Source: Clostridium sp. UBA6758 (GTDB lineage: Bacteria; Bacillota; Clostridia; Clostridiales; Clostridiaceae). From it: DNA of 17,227 bases. The DNA lies in NCBI GenBank assembly GCA_002453475.1, contig DKGY01000085.1, forward strand, positions 600 through 17,826, given 5' to 3'. Below, one piece after another: positions 8,230-15,244 of this stretch. The notes beneath the pieces were generated by a model that saw only the letters and a program-made list of their open reading frames with translations, had not been told where the DNA came from and ran no database searches. Both the position numbers and the translations under genes were made by a program. Position 1 is the first letter of the stretch; each line of letters opens with the position of its first letter.

Positions 8230-9410
8230 AGGCATGTTGAGGTATTTGCTGCTGATGATATTTTAGGTACTAACACTAAAAAGCGTGATGAGTTTAATAG
8301 AATGATTGAGGAGTGTATGGCAGGTAACATCGACATGATTATTACAAAGTCCATAAGCAGATTTTCAAGAAACACTCTGGACTGCCTGAAATACATTAGA
8401 TTATTAAAGGAAAAGAACATTTCCGTATACTTCGAAAAAGAAAATATCAATAGCTTAGATTCTAAGGGAGAGATTCTACTTACAATTATGGCGAGTCTTG
8501 CCCAACAAGAATCTGAATCCTTAAGCAAGAACGTAAAGCTGGGATTGCAGTTCCGTTACCAAAACGGTGAGGTACAGGTGAACCACAATCGTTTTATGGG
8601 ATATACCAAAGATGATGAAGGTCATCTGATTATTGAACCTACTGAGGCAGAAGTTGTAAAACGTATTTATTTGGAGTATCTGCAAGGATCAAGCCTAAAA
8701 CAAATCGGAGAAAGTTTGGAATCAGATGGTATCCTAACTGCAGCTGGTAAAGCAAGATGGAGACCAGAAACTATAAAGAAAATCCTGAAAAATGAGAAAT
8801 ATATCGGTGACGCCCTTTTGCAGAAGACATACACGGTGGATGTACTTACGAAAAAGCGAGTTAAAAATAACGGTATCGTTCCACAGTATTATGTAGAAAA
8901 TAGCCATGAAGCCATCATTCCACGTGACCTTTATATGGAGGTGCAGGAGGAAATGCTAAGAAGAGTTAATCTCCATAGTGGTGCTGACCGAAAGAAAAGA
9001 GTTTATAGTAGCAAATACGCTCTTTCAAGCATTGTATATTGCCCAAAGTGTGGTGACATATATCGCAGAATTGCTTGGAATAACAGAGGCAAGCGTTCCT
9101 TTGTGTGGCAATGTGTCACCCGAGTGGAACATGGTCCAGAACGCTGTGATGCACCAACGGTTCAAGAAACGGAACTTCAAGAGGCTGTAGTAAAAGCCAT
9201 CAATATGGCACTTGGTGGCAAGGCTGATATGCTTGTAGCTTTAGAGCAGAATATTGCATCGGTACTTGCTTTGGAAGATGAAGGTTCTATGGAAAGCATC
9301 AATGCTAAACTGGATGAATTGCAAAAGGAACTATTGAAAAGGTAACGGTTTATGAGGAAAAATTTATGGTGGAATTCAAGTCAGGCACAAGCATGGATGT
9401 GGAAAGATAA
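8230..9410 (+). pseudogene. Large serine recombinase, truncated at N-terminus and frameshifted near C-terminus
   Basis: This is a remnant of a Tn4451/TnpX- or integrase-type large serine recombinase. Family-like sequence begins upstream of the first ATG (8302), reading ...[20 protein letters not shown], where intact enzymes have GISGTNTKKR. About 55 N-terminal residues, including the catalytic serine (YxRVS motif), are absent. Retained, numbered from ATG 8302, are ISRFSRN with the catalytic-domain arginines (R20, R23), the recombinase DNA-binding domain (about 100-210), and a zinc ribbon with C247, C250, C271 and C282. The coiled coil then stops at KELLKR (TAA 9343-9345). One frame over, the normal family C-terminus follows at once (VTVYEEKF...FKSGTSMDVER, stop 9408-9410). 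An internal deletion of the coiled coil, possibly across a short ATTGAAA-like repeat, explains this. The protein cannot be an active recombinase. It marks a past integrative element. Confidence 0.9.
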
Positions 9411-9430
9411 AAGAATAGATTACAGAAGTT

Positions 9431-9464
9431 AGCACCTTGCAGCAATGTAGGGTGTTTTTTGTTT
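9431..9464 (+). terminator. Intrinsic terminator after the recombinase remnant
   Basis: The stem CACCTTGC (9433-9440) pairs with GTAGGGTG (9447-9454) around a 6-base loop, with two G-U pairs, extendable by two weak pairs. TTTTTTGTTT follows directly. It lies 22 bases after the recombinase stop and isolates the next operon from upstream transcription. Confidence 0.75.
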
Positions 9465-9469
9465 ATTTC

Positions 9470-9515
9470 CAATTAGTACATGAGTATTGACAAAAATACT
9501 AATTGTAAATACAAT
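9470..9515. promoter_or_regulatory. Putative operator: two inverted repeats around the -35 and -10
   Basis: One inverted repeat is CAATTAGTA (9470-9478) with TACTAATTG (9497-9505), a perfect 9-bp match flanking the -35. A second, ATTGTA (9502-9507) with TACAAT (9510-9515), covers the -10. A protein bound here would block RNA polymerase. The adjacent small protein with a ribbon-helix-helix-like N-terminus is the obvious candidate, giving autoregulation. The repeats are seen directly. The binding is inferred. Confidence 0.55.
9487..9515 (+). promoter_or_regulatory. Consensus sigma-A promoter of the restriction operon
   Basis: A perfect -35 TTGACA (9487-9492), a 17-base spacer and -10 TACAAT (9510-9515) are present. 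Transcription would start near 9522, about 30 bases before the GTG of the ribbon-helix-helix-like gene, whose GGAGG is at 9541-9545. This is the clearest promoter in the window. Confidence 0.85.
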
Positions 9516-9552
9516 GGAAAATATAGGATTTTAAGCAAATGGAGGTATTGTT

Positions 9553-10071
9553 GTGAGCAAAAATATTTCTTTTATGGTTGATGCAGATGTATATGAGAAG
9601 TTTAATATAGCACTTAATCTAACTGGTGAAACCTCTGATGAGGCTGCAGATGCCTGCCTCCGTTGGTATATCGCTCAAGCCTTTGGTAATGCATCAAAAG
9701 AATATATACCAAAGACAGGTAAACTAATAGATAATATAGATAAAGATTTTTATGGAAAAGCTACGCAGCGTATTCCTATGTGGGCATTGAAACCAAATCA
9801 GTATAACCACAAAATCATCAAAGCATATTTTATGGCTATAGATATAGAAGGAGAAGCAACTCTTCTTATGATGGAGCGTTTGTGTAGTGATAAAGAACGC
9901 CCGGATTTATTTGTTCCTACTTTCAGGAATAACTACTCGCAGATGAAGTTAGACGGACCAAAATCGCATGGTAAGGTTTTTGAAGATGACGGAGAGCGAG
10001 TATGGGTTTGGGATGAAGTTGAGAAAACTCTTATGAAATATAAGTCTAGTTTTTATGTTGAGGAGGAATAA
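9553..10071 (+). CDS. Small protein with ribbon-helix-helix-like N-terminus, probable regulator
   Basis: This 172-residue soluble protein starts at GTG 9553, with GGAGG seven bases upstream. Residues 1-45 (short strand ISFMVDAD, then two helices around TSDEAADACLRWY) have the look of a CopG/Arc ribbon-helix-helix DNA-binding domain. The C-terminal part (about 75-172) contains QRIPMWALKPNQYNHKI and a conserved-looking SHGKVFEDDG followed by VWVWDEVEKTLMKY. This could be a second nucleic-acid-binding or winged-helix domain, but I cannot name it. It is the first gene after a consensus promoter bearing palindromes, and its stop is two bases before the next start, with the next ribosome-binding site inside its last codons. 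The likely job is regulator or accessory subunit of the DUF262 restriction enzyme. It could alternatively be a specificity factor. Confidence 0.7.
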   Translation: MSKNISFMVDADVYEKFNIALNLTGETSDEAADACLRWYIAQAFGNASKEYIPKTGKLIDNIDKDFYGKATQRIPMWALKPNQYNHKIIKAYFMAIDIEGEATLLMMERLCSDKERPDLFVPTFRNNYSQMKLDGPKSHGKVFEDDGERVWVWDEVEKTLMKYKSSFYVEEE

Positions 10072-10073
10072 AC

Positions 10074-11765
10074 GTGAGCGTTTTAATTGATAACAGCATT
10101 ACAATTTATGAAGCACTTGAGCATATTAAAAACGGAAAATATGTTATGCCTGCATTTCAAAGACAATATGTATGGAGTATGGAACAGATCGAAAAGCTGT
10201 GGGACTCTATCCTTTTAGATTACCCTATCGCAACTTTCCTCTTTTGGCACGTAGATGATAACAATGTTAGTTGGGATACATATTTTTGCAATTTCTTATC
10301 AGAGGTTACCTTTGATAGTAGAAAGCAAGCAGATAGCGTTAATTATGAATTAAGTAATATTAATGTAAAGCTTACAGATACTGCTGTATTGGATGGACAA
10401 CAAAGATTAACATCATTATTTTTATCTCTTTTTGGGAGAGCGTATATTAGACAGAAACACGCAAGAAGGAATACTACGGGAGGTACTGTTGTAAAGCTGT
10501 TGATTGAACTAAACAAAAACAAGCTAACAGTTGACGAAGAAGAATATAACAGTAAAAAGTTTGATATTAAGTTTACTGAAAAGGTAGGGAAACTGAGTCC
10601 TACCCAATTTGAAATTAAAGAAATATTAAGTGAAAAGTTCCAAGACGAAACAACAAGAGAACAGGCTATAGAGTCAGCTATTTCTAATGTTCCAGCAGAC
10701 AGCAAAGAGTATGCACGGGGCATATTGAATAAATTGTATAATAAAATTTTTGTGGAAAAGCTGATACGATATACAGAAATTCAGGACATGAAACAGGATG
10801 ATGCCTTGGAAATGTTTGTCCGTTTTAATAGCGGTGGGAAAGCTCTGAAAAAGCACGAAATAACCATGTCTATTCTTGAGGCTTATTGGCCTAACGCAAA
10901 GACGGAATTTGGTAAGCTCCTTGTGGATTCGTATGAGGGATTTGGATCTGATTTCATCATTCGTTCTGCTCTTATGCTATATGGGGATGTTGTAAAATCA
11001 AACATAAATAAACAAATAGCAGAAGACCTAAAAAACAATTGGCAAGATTTCAAGAAGTCCCTTAAAAACCTTGAAACTGTTTTAAAGGATATGAAAATAG
11101 AAGTCAGCCGTTTTTCAAGTAGCTGGAACGTACTTCTACCTATTATATATTTCATTTATTATAATCCAGAGTATATAAACAATGTTGAAGGTATACGAGC
11201 ATATTTTACTAGAGCTGTATTATTTAATTATTTCCAATCTGGAACAACAAGTAAGTTGCAGCAAATGAAAAGTAATATCAACGATAATGAGTATGAAATA
11301 ACTGTTGATATCCTTGAGCAAATGAATGACCTTAGAGTTACCGATGGAAAAATTGATGATATTATCAATTCTGAAAAAGGTAGCCGTGTTGCAGGTGAGG
11401 CTCTGTATTTCTTAGGGGCTGATTGGATAAATAAGAACTTCAAATATGAACAAGACCATTTGCATCCGTATGACCGATTTGACAGCACCAAACCTATATC
11501 TGTTTCTATGGATAATTGGCGTAGATGGAGGGGTAACAGAAATAGATTACCAAATCTACAGTTGCTTGAAGGAAGAAGTAATGGCAGCAAAAATGCAATG
11601 CGTCTTGTGGATTATTACAATGATATGAATGACGAGCAAAAGGCAGAGTTTTGCAGAGAAGCTCTTATTCCAGACAGTGTTTCTCTTGAATTGGAGAACT
11701 TTGAAGAGTTCTACGAAAAGAGAAAAGTGCTGCTGACAGCTAAAATACGTCAGTTGCTTGGATAA
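10074..11765 (+). CDS. DUF262/HNH nuclease, GmrSD-like type IV restriction enzyme
   Basis: This gene encodes a 563-residue single-chain enzyme. The N-terminal DUF262 domain shows MPAFQRQYVW (25-34), the PIATFLFW strand (51-58), the NTP-binding DGQQRLTSL (107-115) and RFNSGG (250-255). The C-terminal half holds an HNH/DUF1524-like nuclease core: DHLHP (461-465) with the catalytic histidine, then NRLPNLQLL and NGSKN (about 490-507) as metal-site asparagines. In GmrSD and related enzymes (SspE, BrxU) DUF262 uses nucleotide hydrolysis and modified-DNA sensing to direct HNH cleavage. Here both halves are fused, as in most homologues. The GTG at 10074 has AGGAGG (10061-10066) within the end of the upstream gene, so translation is coupled. 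All key residues are present, so it should be active. The substrate modification cannot be told from sequence. Confidence 0.9.
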   Translation: MSVLIDNSITIYEALEHIKNGKYVMPAFQRQYVWSMEQIEKLWDSILLDYPIATFLFWHVDDNNVSWDTYFCNFLSEVTFDSRKQADSVNYELSNINVKLTDTAVLDGQQRLTSLFLSLFGRAYIRQKHARRNTTGGTVVKLLIELNKNKLTVDEEEYNSKKFDIKFTEKVGKLSPTQFEIKEILSEKFQDETTREQAIESAISNVPADSKEYARGILNKLYNKIFVEKLIRYTEIQDMKQDDALEMFVRFNSGGKALKKHEITMSILEAYWPNAKTEFGKLLVDSYEGFGSDFIIRSALMLYGDVVKSNINKQIAEDLKNNWQDFKKSLKNLETVLKDMKIEVSRFSSSWNVLLPIIYFIYYNPEYINNVEGIRAYFTRAVLFNYFQSGTTSKLQQMKSNINDNEYEITVDILEQMNDLRVTDGKIDDIINSEKGSRVAGEALYFLGADWINKNFKYEQDHLHPYDRFDSTKPISVSMDNWRRWRGNRNRLPNLQLLEGRSNGSKNAMRLVDYYNDMNDEQKAEFCREALIPDSVSLELENFEEFYEKRKVLLTAKIRQLLG

Positions 11766-11807
11766 AATTTGATACGATTAATATTCAATGCGCAAAGGAG
11801 ATTTGAT

Positions 11808-12482
11808 ATGTTTTACGAACCTAAGACATTAATTATCGTGTATAAGGATGAGATGCTTGCTAACCAGATGAAGAAATTAATTGAAACTAAGGATGGTTCA
11901 GAAGGTTCAGTGACAGGAACAACAGACAACAGCATCAATGTTGTTGCCTGGACAGAAAAAGTGTGGCTTGAAAATAAAAAAGCCGGAAATATTAACTCAA
12001 AGGTCCTCTTTTTAGGTGATATTAAGGGTGTTGATAAATTGATTCCTGTTATTGATGTGAAATTCGATAAACACGGCATCCGTTAAGGCTGGGCAGGAAA
12101 TCAGGCAGTGATATATGTTACTCCGAATGAGATAAAATCCATTGAGAGTTATTGTGAATTTCACAAAGAATTGGAAACACTCCCTGCTCCTAAAGCAGTT
12201 AAAGATGCAATAAAACCTAAAATTGCTCCAATGAAAGAATCTGTGTCTGAGGAAGAAGTTCAACCAGAAGTACAAGAAAAAACAGGCTTTTTTGCAAAAG
12301 GAAAGAGTGTTGTAAAAAAAGTACGAAATACAATCGAAGATACATTTGCAGAAGTTAGTGTAAAGGCACTTGTTTTCTCTGAAGAAAATTTCAAGAATAA
12401 AAAAGCAATGGAACGTCAAATGCTTTTCTTTGGAGTAATCAGTTTATATAATGATGGGCTTAAGAAGTTCATGAATTCATAA
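11808..12482 (+). pseudogene. Rossmann-like protein of unknown function, interrupted by in-frame TAA
   Basis: The start is ATG 11808, with AAGGAG (11795-11800) seven bases upstream. A TTG at 11769 is less likely. The first 92 codons (strands TLIIVYKD, NVVAWTEKVW, KVLFLGDIKG, PVIDVKFDKHGIR) look like an alpha/beta Rossmann or flavodoxin-like domain. Codon 93 is TAA (12084-12086). The same frame continues without a gap as GWAGNQAVIYV for 131 more codons to TAA 12480-12482. The reading GIR[stop]GWAGNQAV looks like one protein in which a residue, probably tyrosine (TAT/TAC to TAA), became a stop. The downstream part has a helical region (about 100-130), an acidic linker (EEEVQPEVQE) and a basic C-terminal helical segment. 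A GTG at 12108 could restart but has no good ribosome-binding site. Whole gene about 224 codons. The next gene begins 11 bases later. Function unknown. Confidence 0.75.
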
Positions 12483-12493
12483 AGGTGATGTGT

Positions 12494-13945
12494 ATGCAGA
12501 AAAAAACTGAAATGCAACAAGGCTGGGAGTTTGCTGCAAAAGTAGTTGGTGCAGATGTGGCAGCTCACGTCGGTCTTGACTATGTGTCAAAAGTAGCCGA
12601 GGCTATTGAACAGTTAGAAAAAGATATAAATAATCATCCGTACCGTGGACAGGATGTTGCTCATTTTAAGGGGTATGTTCTGGAAGAATACGCAGCAGGA
12701 ACTTTCAATATAAATGCAGTAGCTGCGGGGTCATCAGATAAAGCACAGGTTTTGCATAGTAATGAGTTGGGGTCAGTTGATATTCAACTTCAAGCAGATG
12801 GGTATACTCAAGACTATAGTGCTAAGGCTTATCGCTCACCACAAGAGAGTGGTCTTGCACAGGCAAAGTTAGCTGCTGATACGAGAGAACCTCTTTATGG
12901 TGGTCAAGAAAGACTTATACCAACGGACCATTTGGAAGGAGCTAAACAGGATGTTCATCAGAGAGCGTTGCGAAATGAAGAAATCCGCCCGGATGTTGCT
13001 GCGGCCAATAGAGATACAGAAAAACATCTAACGGATAGAATTTCCAACAAAGAAGGGATTAAATCAAATCCTGTTACTCAAAAAGAATTAGAGGACATGG
13101 CTCGCTATGGGCATGAGCAGAATTTTAATGCCGAAGAACGAGGTATAACACTTGCTAATGTTATAAAAAATGAACATTTGCTGAAACAGTCATTAGAGGC
13201 TGGCTGCACGGCTGCCGCAATAACTGTTGCCATGCAACTTGCTCCAGAATTATATAAAGCCATTGATTATCTTATAAAGCACGGAGAAATCAATATAAAC
13301 CATGTCAAGCAAATGGGTTCAAAGGCAATTACTGCCAGTGCAGAAGGTTTTTTGAGAGGGTCAGTTTCCTGTTCCCTATATATTATTTGCAAAGAAGGTT
13401 TGTTGGGTGAGGCATTTAGAACAGTAGACCCAAGTCTGCTTGGTTCTGTTGTGGCAATTGTGATGGAAACAGTCAAAAACAGTATATTGGTGGCGGCTGG
13501 TAAAATGACAGCCAAGCAAATGGGAGAAGCCTTTGTTGATGGTATTGTAATTTCAAGTGGCTATCTGATTGGTGTGAAAATTGGTGGTGCTATCGGTCAA
13601 GCGTTAGGTTTCCAATTACCTGTCTTTGGTTATTTAATAGGAAGTTTAGTTGGATGTGCTTTTGCTACTGTATATAATATCGGCAAGAAAAAACTGATCT
13701 CATTTTGTGTTGATACAGGTTTCACCTGTTTTGGACTGGTAGAACAAAACTATGAACTCTCGGATGAAGTGCTTAAAGAAATCGGTATTGATACCATAAA
13801 GATAGACAGAACTAATGTTAATACCACAGAAATCAAAAAAACATTGCCAAGTGATATAGTAAACCGCACATCATACGAAACGGTTAATATGACTGTTCTT
13901 CGTAGGGGTGTGATAGGGGTCAACAAAATAGGATATGTCCTTTAA
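12494..13945 (+). CDS. Protein with N-terminal nuclease-like segment and C-terminal glycine-zipper membrane region
   Basis: This 483-residue protein starts at ATG 12494, placed six bases after AAAGGTG. A GTG at 12485 and an ATG at 12488 are alternatives. Residues about 45-125 contain KGYVLEEYAAGTFN, GSVDIQL and YSAKAY. The order E64/E65, D96, K111 loosely resembles a PD-(D/E)xK core, but the usual E-x-K glutamate is replaced, so this is tentative. A charged, polar stretch (130-225) follows. Then come hydrophobic helices at about 236-250, 283-300 and 315-335, and a long glycine-rich segment (349-397) with repeated G-x3-G spacing, typical of glycine zippers in membrane-inserting or pore-forming proteins. 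There is no signal peptide. It lies 11 bases after the split Rossmann-like gene and probably works with it. I infer a sensor/effector pair acting at the membrane. I do not recognise the family by name. Confidence 0.75.
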   Translation: MQKKTEMQQGWEFAAKVVGADVAAHVGLDYVSKVAEAIEQLEKDINNHPYRGQDVAHFKGYVLEEYAAGTFNINAVAAGSSDKAQVLHSNELGSVDIQLQADGYTQDYSAKAYRSPQESGLAQAKLAADTREPLYGGQERLIPTDHLEGAKQDVHQRALRNEEIRPDVAAANRDTEKHLTDRISNKEGIKSNPVTQKELEDMARYGHEQNFNAEERGITLANVIKNEHLLKQSLEAGCTAAAITVAMQLAPELYKAIDYLIKHGEININHVKQMGSKAITASAEGFLRGSVSCSLYIICKEGLLGEAFRTVDPSLLGSVVAIVMETVKNSILVAAGKMTAKQMGEAFVDGIVISSGYLIGVKIGGAIGQALGFQLPVFGYLIGSLVGCAFATVYNIGKKKLISFCVDTGFTCFGLVEQNYELSDEVLKEIGIDTIKIDRTNVNTTEIKKTLPSDIVNRTSYETVNMTVLRRGVIGVNKIGYVL

Positions 13946-14070
13946 TAGAATGACATCTAAGAAACCGAGGGAAGAGATTATTATGAAATGTGTCTCTCTG
14001 ATAAGATTAAAGGTACTCTTGATGTGGTTGACTAAGAGAACTGTAAAAGCGGAAAAAATGAGGTGTTCAT
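13946..14070. other. 125-base gap with possible coding debris
   Basis: There is no complete gene. One frame reads RDYYEMCLSDKIKGTLDVVD before a stop (TAA near 14032-14034), with no start or ribosome-binding site, which looks like the tail of a lost gene. There is no clear terminator or promoter. The AGGTG before ATG 14071 serves the next gene. Confidence 0.35.
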
Positions 14071-14907
14071 ATGATTACAATTGAGGAATACATTTCCCGA
14101 AGGAAAAAAGAAGATAAGCTCAATGAATTTGACATTGATGCACGTACTCAAAATATGAAAATCTGTGTTGATTATGTATTTGAGTACTTTAACAACTATC
14201 TGAATATTACGGAAGCTGAAGAAAAAACAGTTCTACATAATGAAAAGCTGGAGAAGTATCGTAAGCAACTTAGGGAGTTTGAGCCTGAAGTTAGAGAATG
14301 GGTTGTTGGTATTTATAATGAATATGGGAAGCAATTACATAAATACATTGGAAGCATTATGAAGGAGAATGAGTTTTTCTTTCTGTATAATACTGATAGT
14401 GAATTTAGAAATGCTTCATATGATTGCTATTCGCAGCTCATTAAAAAGTTACCATTTCTTAAAGATCAGACAGAGATGCTCTTTCTTTTTATAAAAGACT
14501 ATCATAGGGTAGAGAGCCAACAAAGATTCAATTTCGGTACACCGATTATTTCCGATGAAATAAATGATTGGATTGATAAGACCTGGGCCAAACATCAGGT
14601 TAATCTTCTTGCATTTGCCTATGATTGGATAAATAGTTTTTATGATAGCGAGGATATTTGGCCTTCAACTCATAGGAAGAAAAGTCTAAATACTTGGAGA
14701 AAGTACGATTATGATTATAAGCAGAAAAGTAATCTCTTTAACCTTGATTCACTGTACAGAAAGATGCAAAAAAAATCCTTCACAAAAGGAAAAAAGCAGG
14801 AATTTGAAATACTGTTTATGTACTATTGGCTTCATGATATGGAAGGCGATAATGATTATTGGCAGGAGTATTTAGAAGCAGTTTTACCAGCTTTAAAAAA
14901 GGAATAA
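14071..14907 (+). CDS. Uncharacterised 278-residue soluble protein
   Basis: The start is ATG 14071, with GAGGTG (14060-14065) five bases upstream. The protein is highly charged, rich in Tyr, Trp and Phe, and predicted by eye to be mostly helical. There is no signal peptide, membrane segment, nucleotide-binding motif or metal-site cysteine cluster. Notable stretches are REWVVGIYNEYGKQLHKYI (about 75-93) and DIWPSTHRKKSLNTWRKYDY (about 197-216). I do not recognise the family. It sits 24 bases before a small Cys-rich gene and 125 bases after the glycine-zipper gene in the same orientation, so it may be an accessory part of the same operon. Its function cannot be assigned from the sequence. Confidence 0.7.
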   Translation: MITIEEYISRRKKEDKLNEFDIDARTQNMKICVDYVFEYFNNYLNITEAEEKTVLHNEKLEKYRKQLREFEPEVREWVVGIYNEYGKQLHKYIGSIMKENEFFFLYNTDSEFRNASYDCYSQLIKKLPFLKDQTEMLFLFIKDYHRVESQQRFNFGTPIISDEINDWIDKTWAKHQVNLLAFAYDWINSFYDSEDIWPSTHRKKSLNTWRKYDYDYKQKSNLFNLDSLYRKMQKKSFTKGKKQEFEILFMYYWLHDMEGDNDYWQEYLEAVLPALKKE

Positions 14908-14931
14908 AAGATATAAGGAGGATGAGTGAAA

Positions 14932-15141
14932 ATGGGTGATAAGTTTGTTGAACAGAATTGCTCTACTTGTGAGTTTAATTTTGGAGATGTGTGCGCCGGG
15001 CATGGTACCAGAAAAGATAATGGTGAGGATATATATGGGATGCCAATAGAAGAAACGGATAAAATGTTCCCTGATGGCTGTGATGATTATGGGATTTCGC
15101 TGGATTCTTTTATTGAGCAAGAAAAGATGAATGGGAGATAG
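14932..15141 (+). CDS. Small Cys/His-rich protein, possible zinc-binding
   Basis: This 69-residue acidic protein has C10-x2-C13, C21-x2-H24 and C50, a pattern suited to one zinc site or a small treble-clef-like fold (CSTC...CAGH...DGC). The start is uncertain. AAGGAGG (14915-14921) lies 4 bases before GTG 14926 and 10 bases before ATG 14932. I prefer the ATG. It follows the 278-residue gene closely (24 bases). There is no homology I can name. It may be a nucleic-acid- or protein-binding accessory factor. Confidence 0.65.
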   Translation: MGDKFVEQNCSTCEFNFGDVCAGHGTRKDNGEDIYGMPIEETDKMFPDGCDDYGISLDSFIEQEKMNGR

Positions 15142-15202
15142 GATTTTATATTAGAGTATAGATAATCTTTTATCTTGTCGGATGGCGAGAAATTAAGTGG
15201 GG

Positions 15203-15228
15203 AATTAATTGATTGATCATAATTAATT
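15203..15228. promoter_or_regulatory. Inverted AATTAATT repeat before the nuclease gene
   Basis: AATTAATT occurs at 15203-15210 and again at 15221-15228, separated by 10 bases. Because the 8-mer is its own complement, the pair is both a direct and an inverted repeat. It ends five bases before the GGAG ribosome-binding site. It could be an operator or a weak hairpin influencing translation, but AT-rich sequence makes chance occurrence plausible. Confidence 0.25.
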
Positions 15229-15244
15229 GGATGGAGAAAGGTTT

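Noticed and set aside
8978..9190. 70-residue frame inside the recombinase remnant
   Set aside because: It is a shifted-frame shadow of the zinc-ribbon region, with no ribosome-binding site and no family look.
11446..11628. 60-residue frame inside the DUF262 gene
   Set aside because: It overlaps the HNH region in another frame and has no coding signals of its own.
5856..12086. Stop-codon reassignment or a shared suppressor explaining both interrupted genes
   Set aside because: The two stops differ (TAG and TAA), and all other genes in the window end at normal TAA or TAG stops. Independent nonsense mutations are simpler.
12012..12419. 135-residue minus-strand frame across the split Rossmann-like gene
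   Set aside because: Its Phe/Cys-rich translation is typical of the antisense of Lys/Glu-rich coding sequence. The plus strand has the conserved reading.
13950..14084. 44-codon frame from ATG 13950
   Set aside because: It has no ribosome-binding site and runs into the start of the next gene, and its translation is unremarkable.
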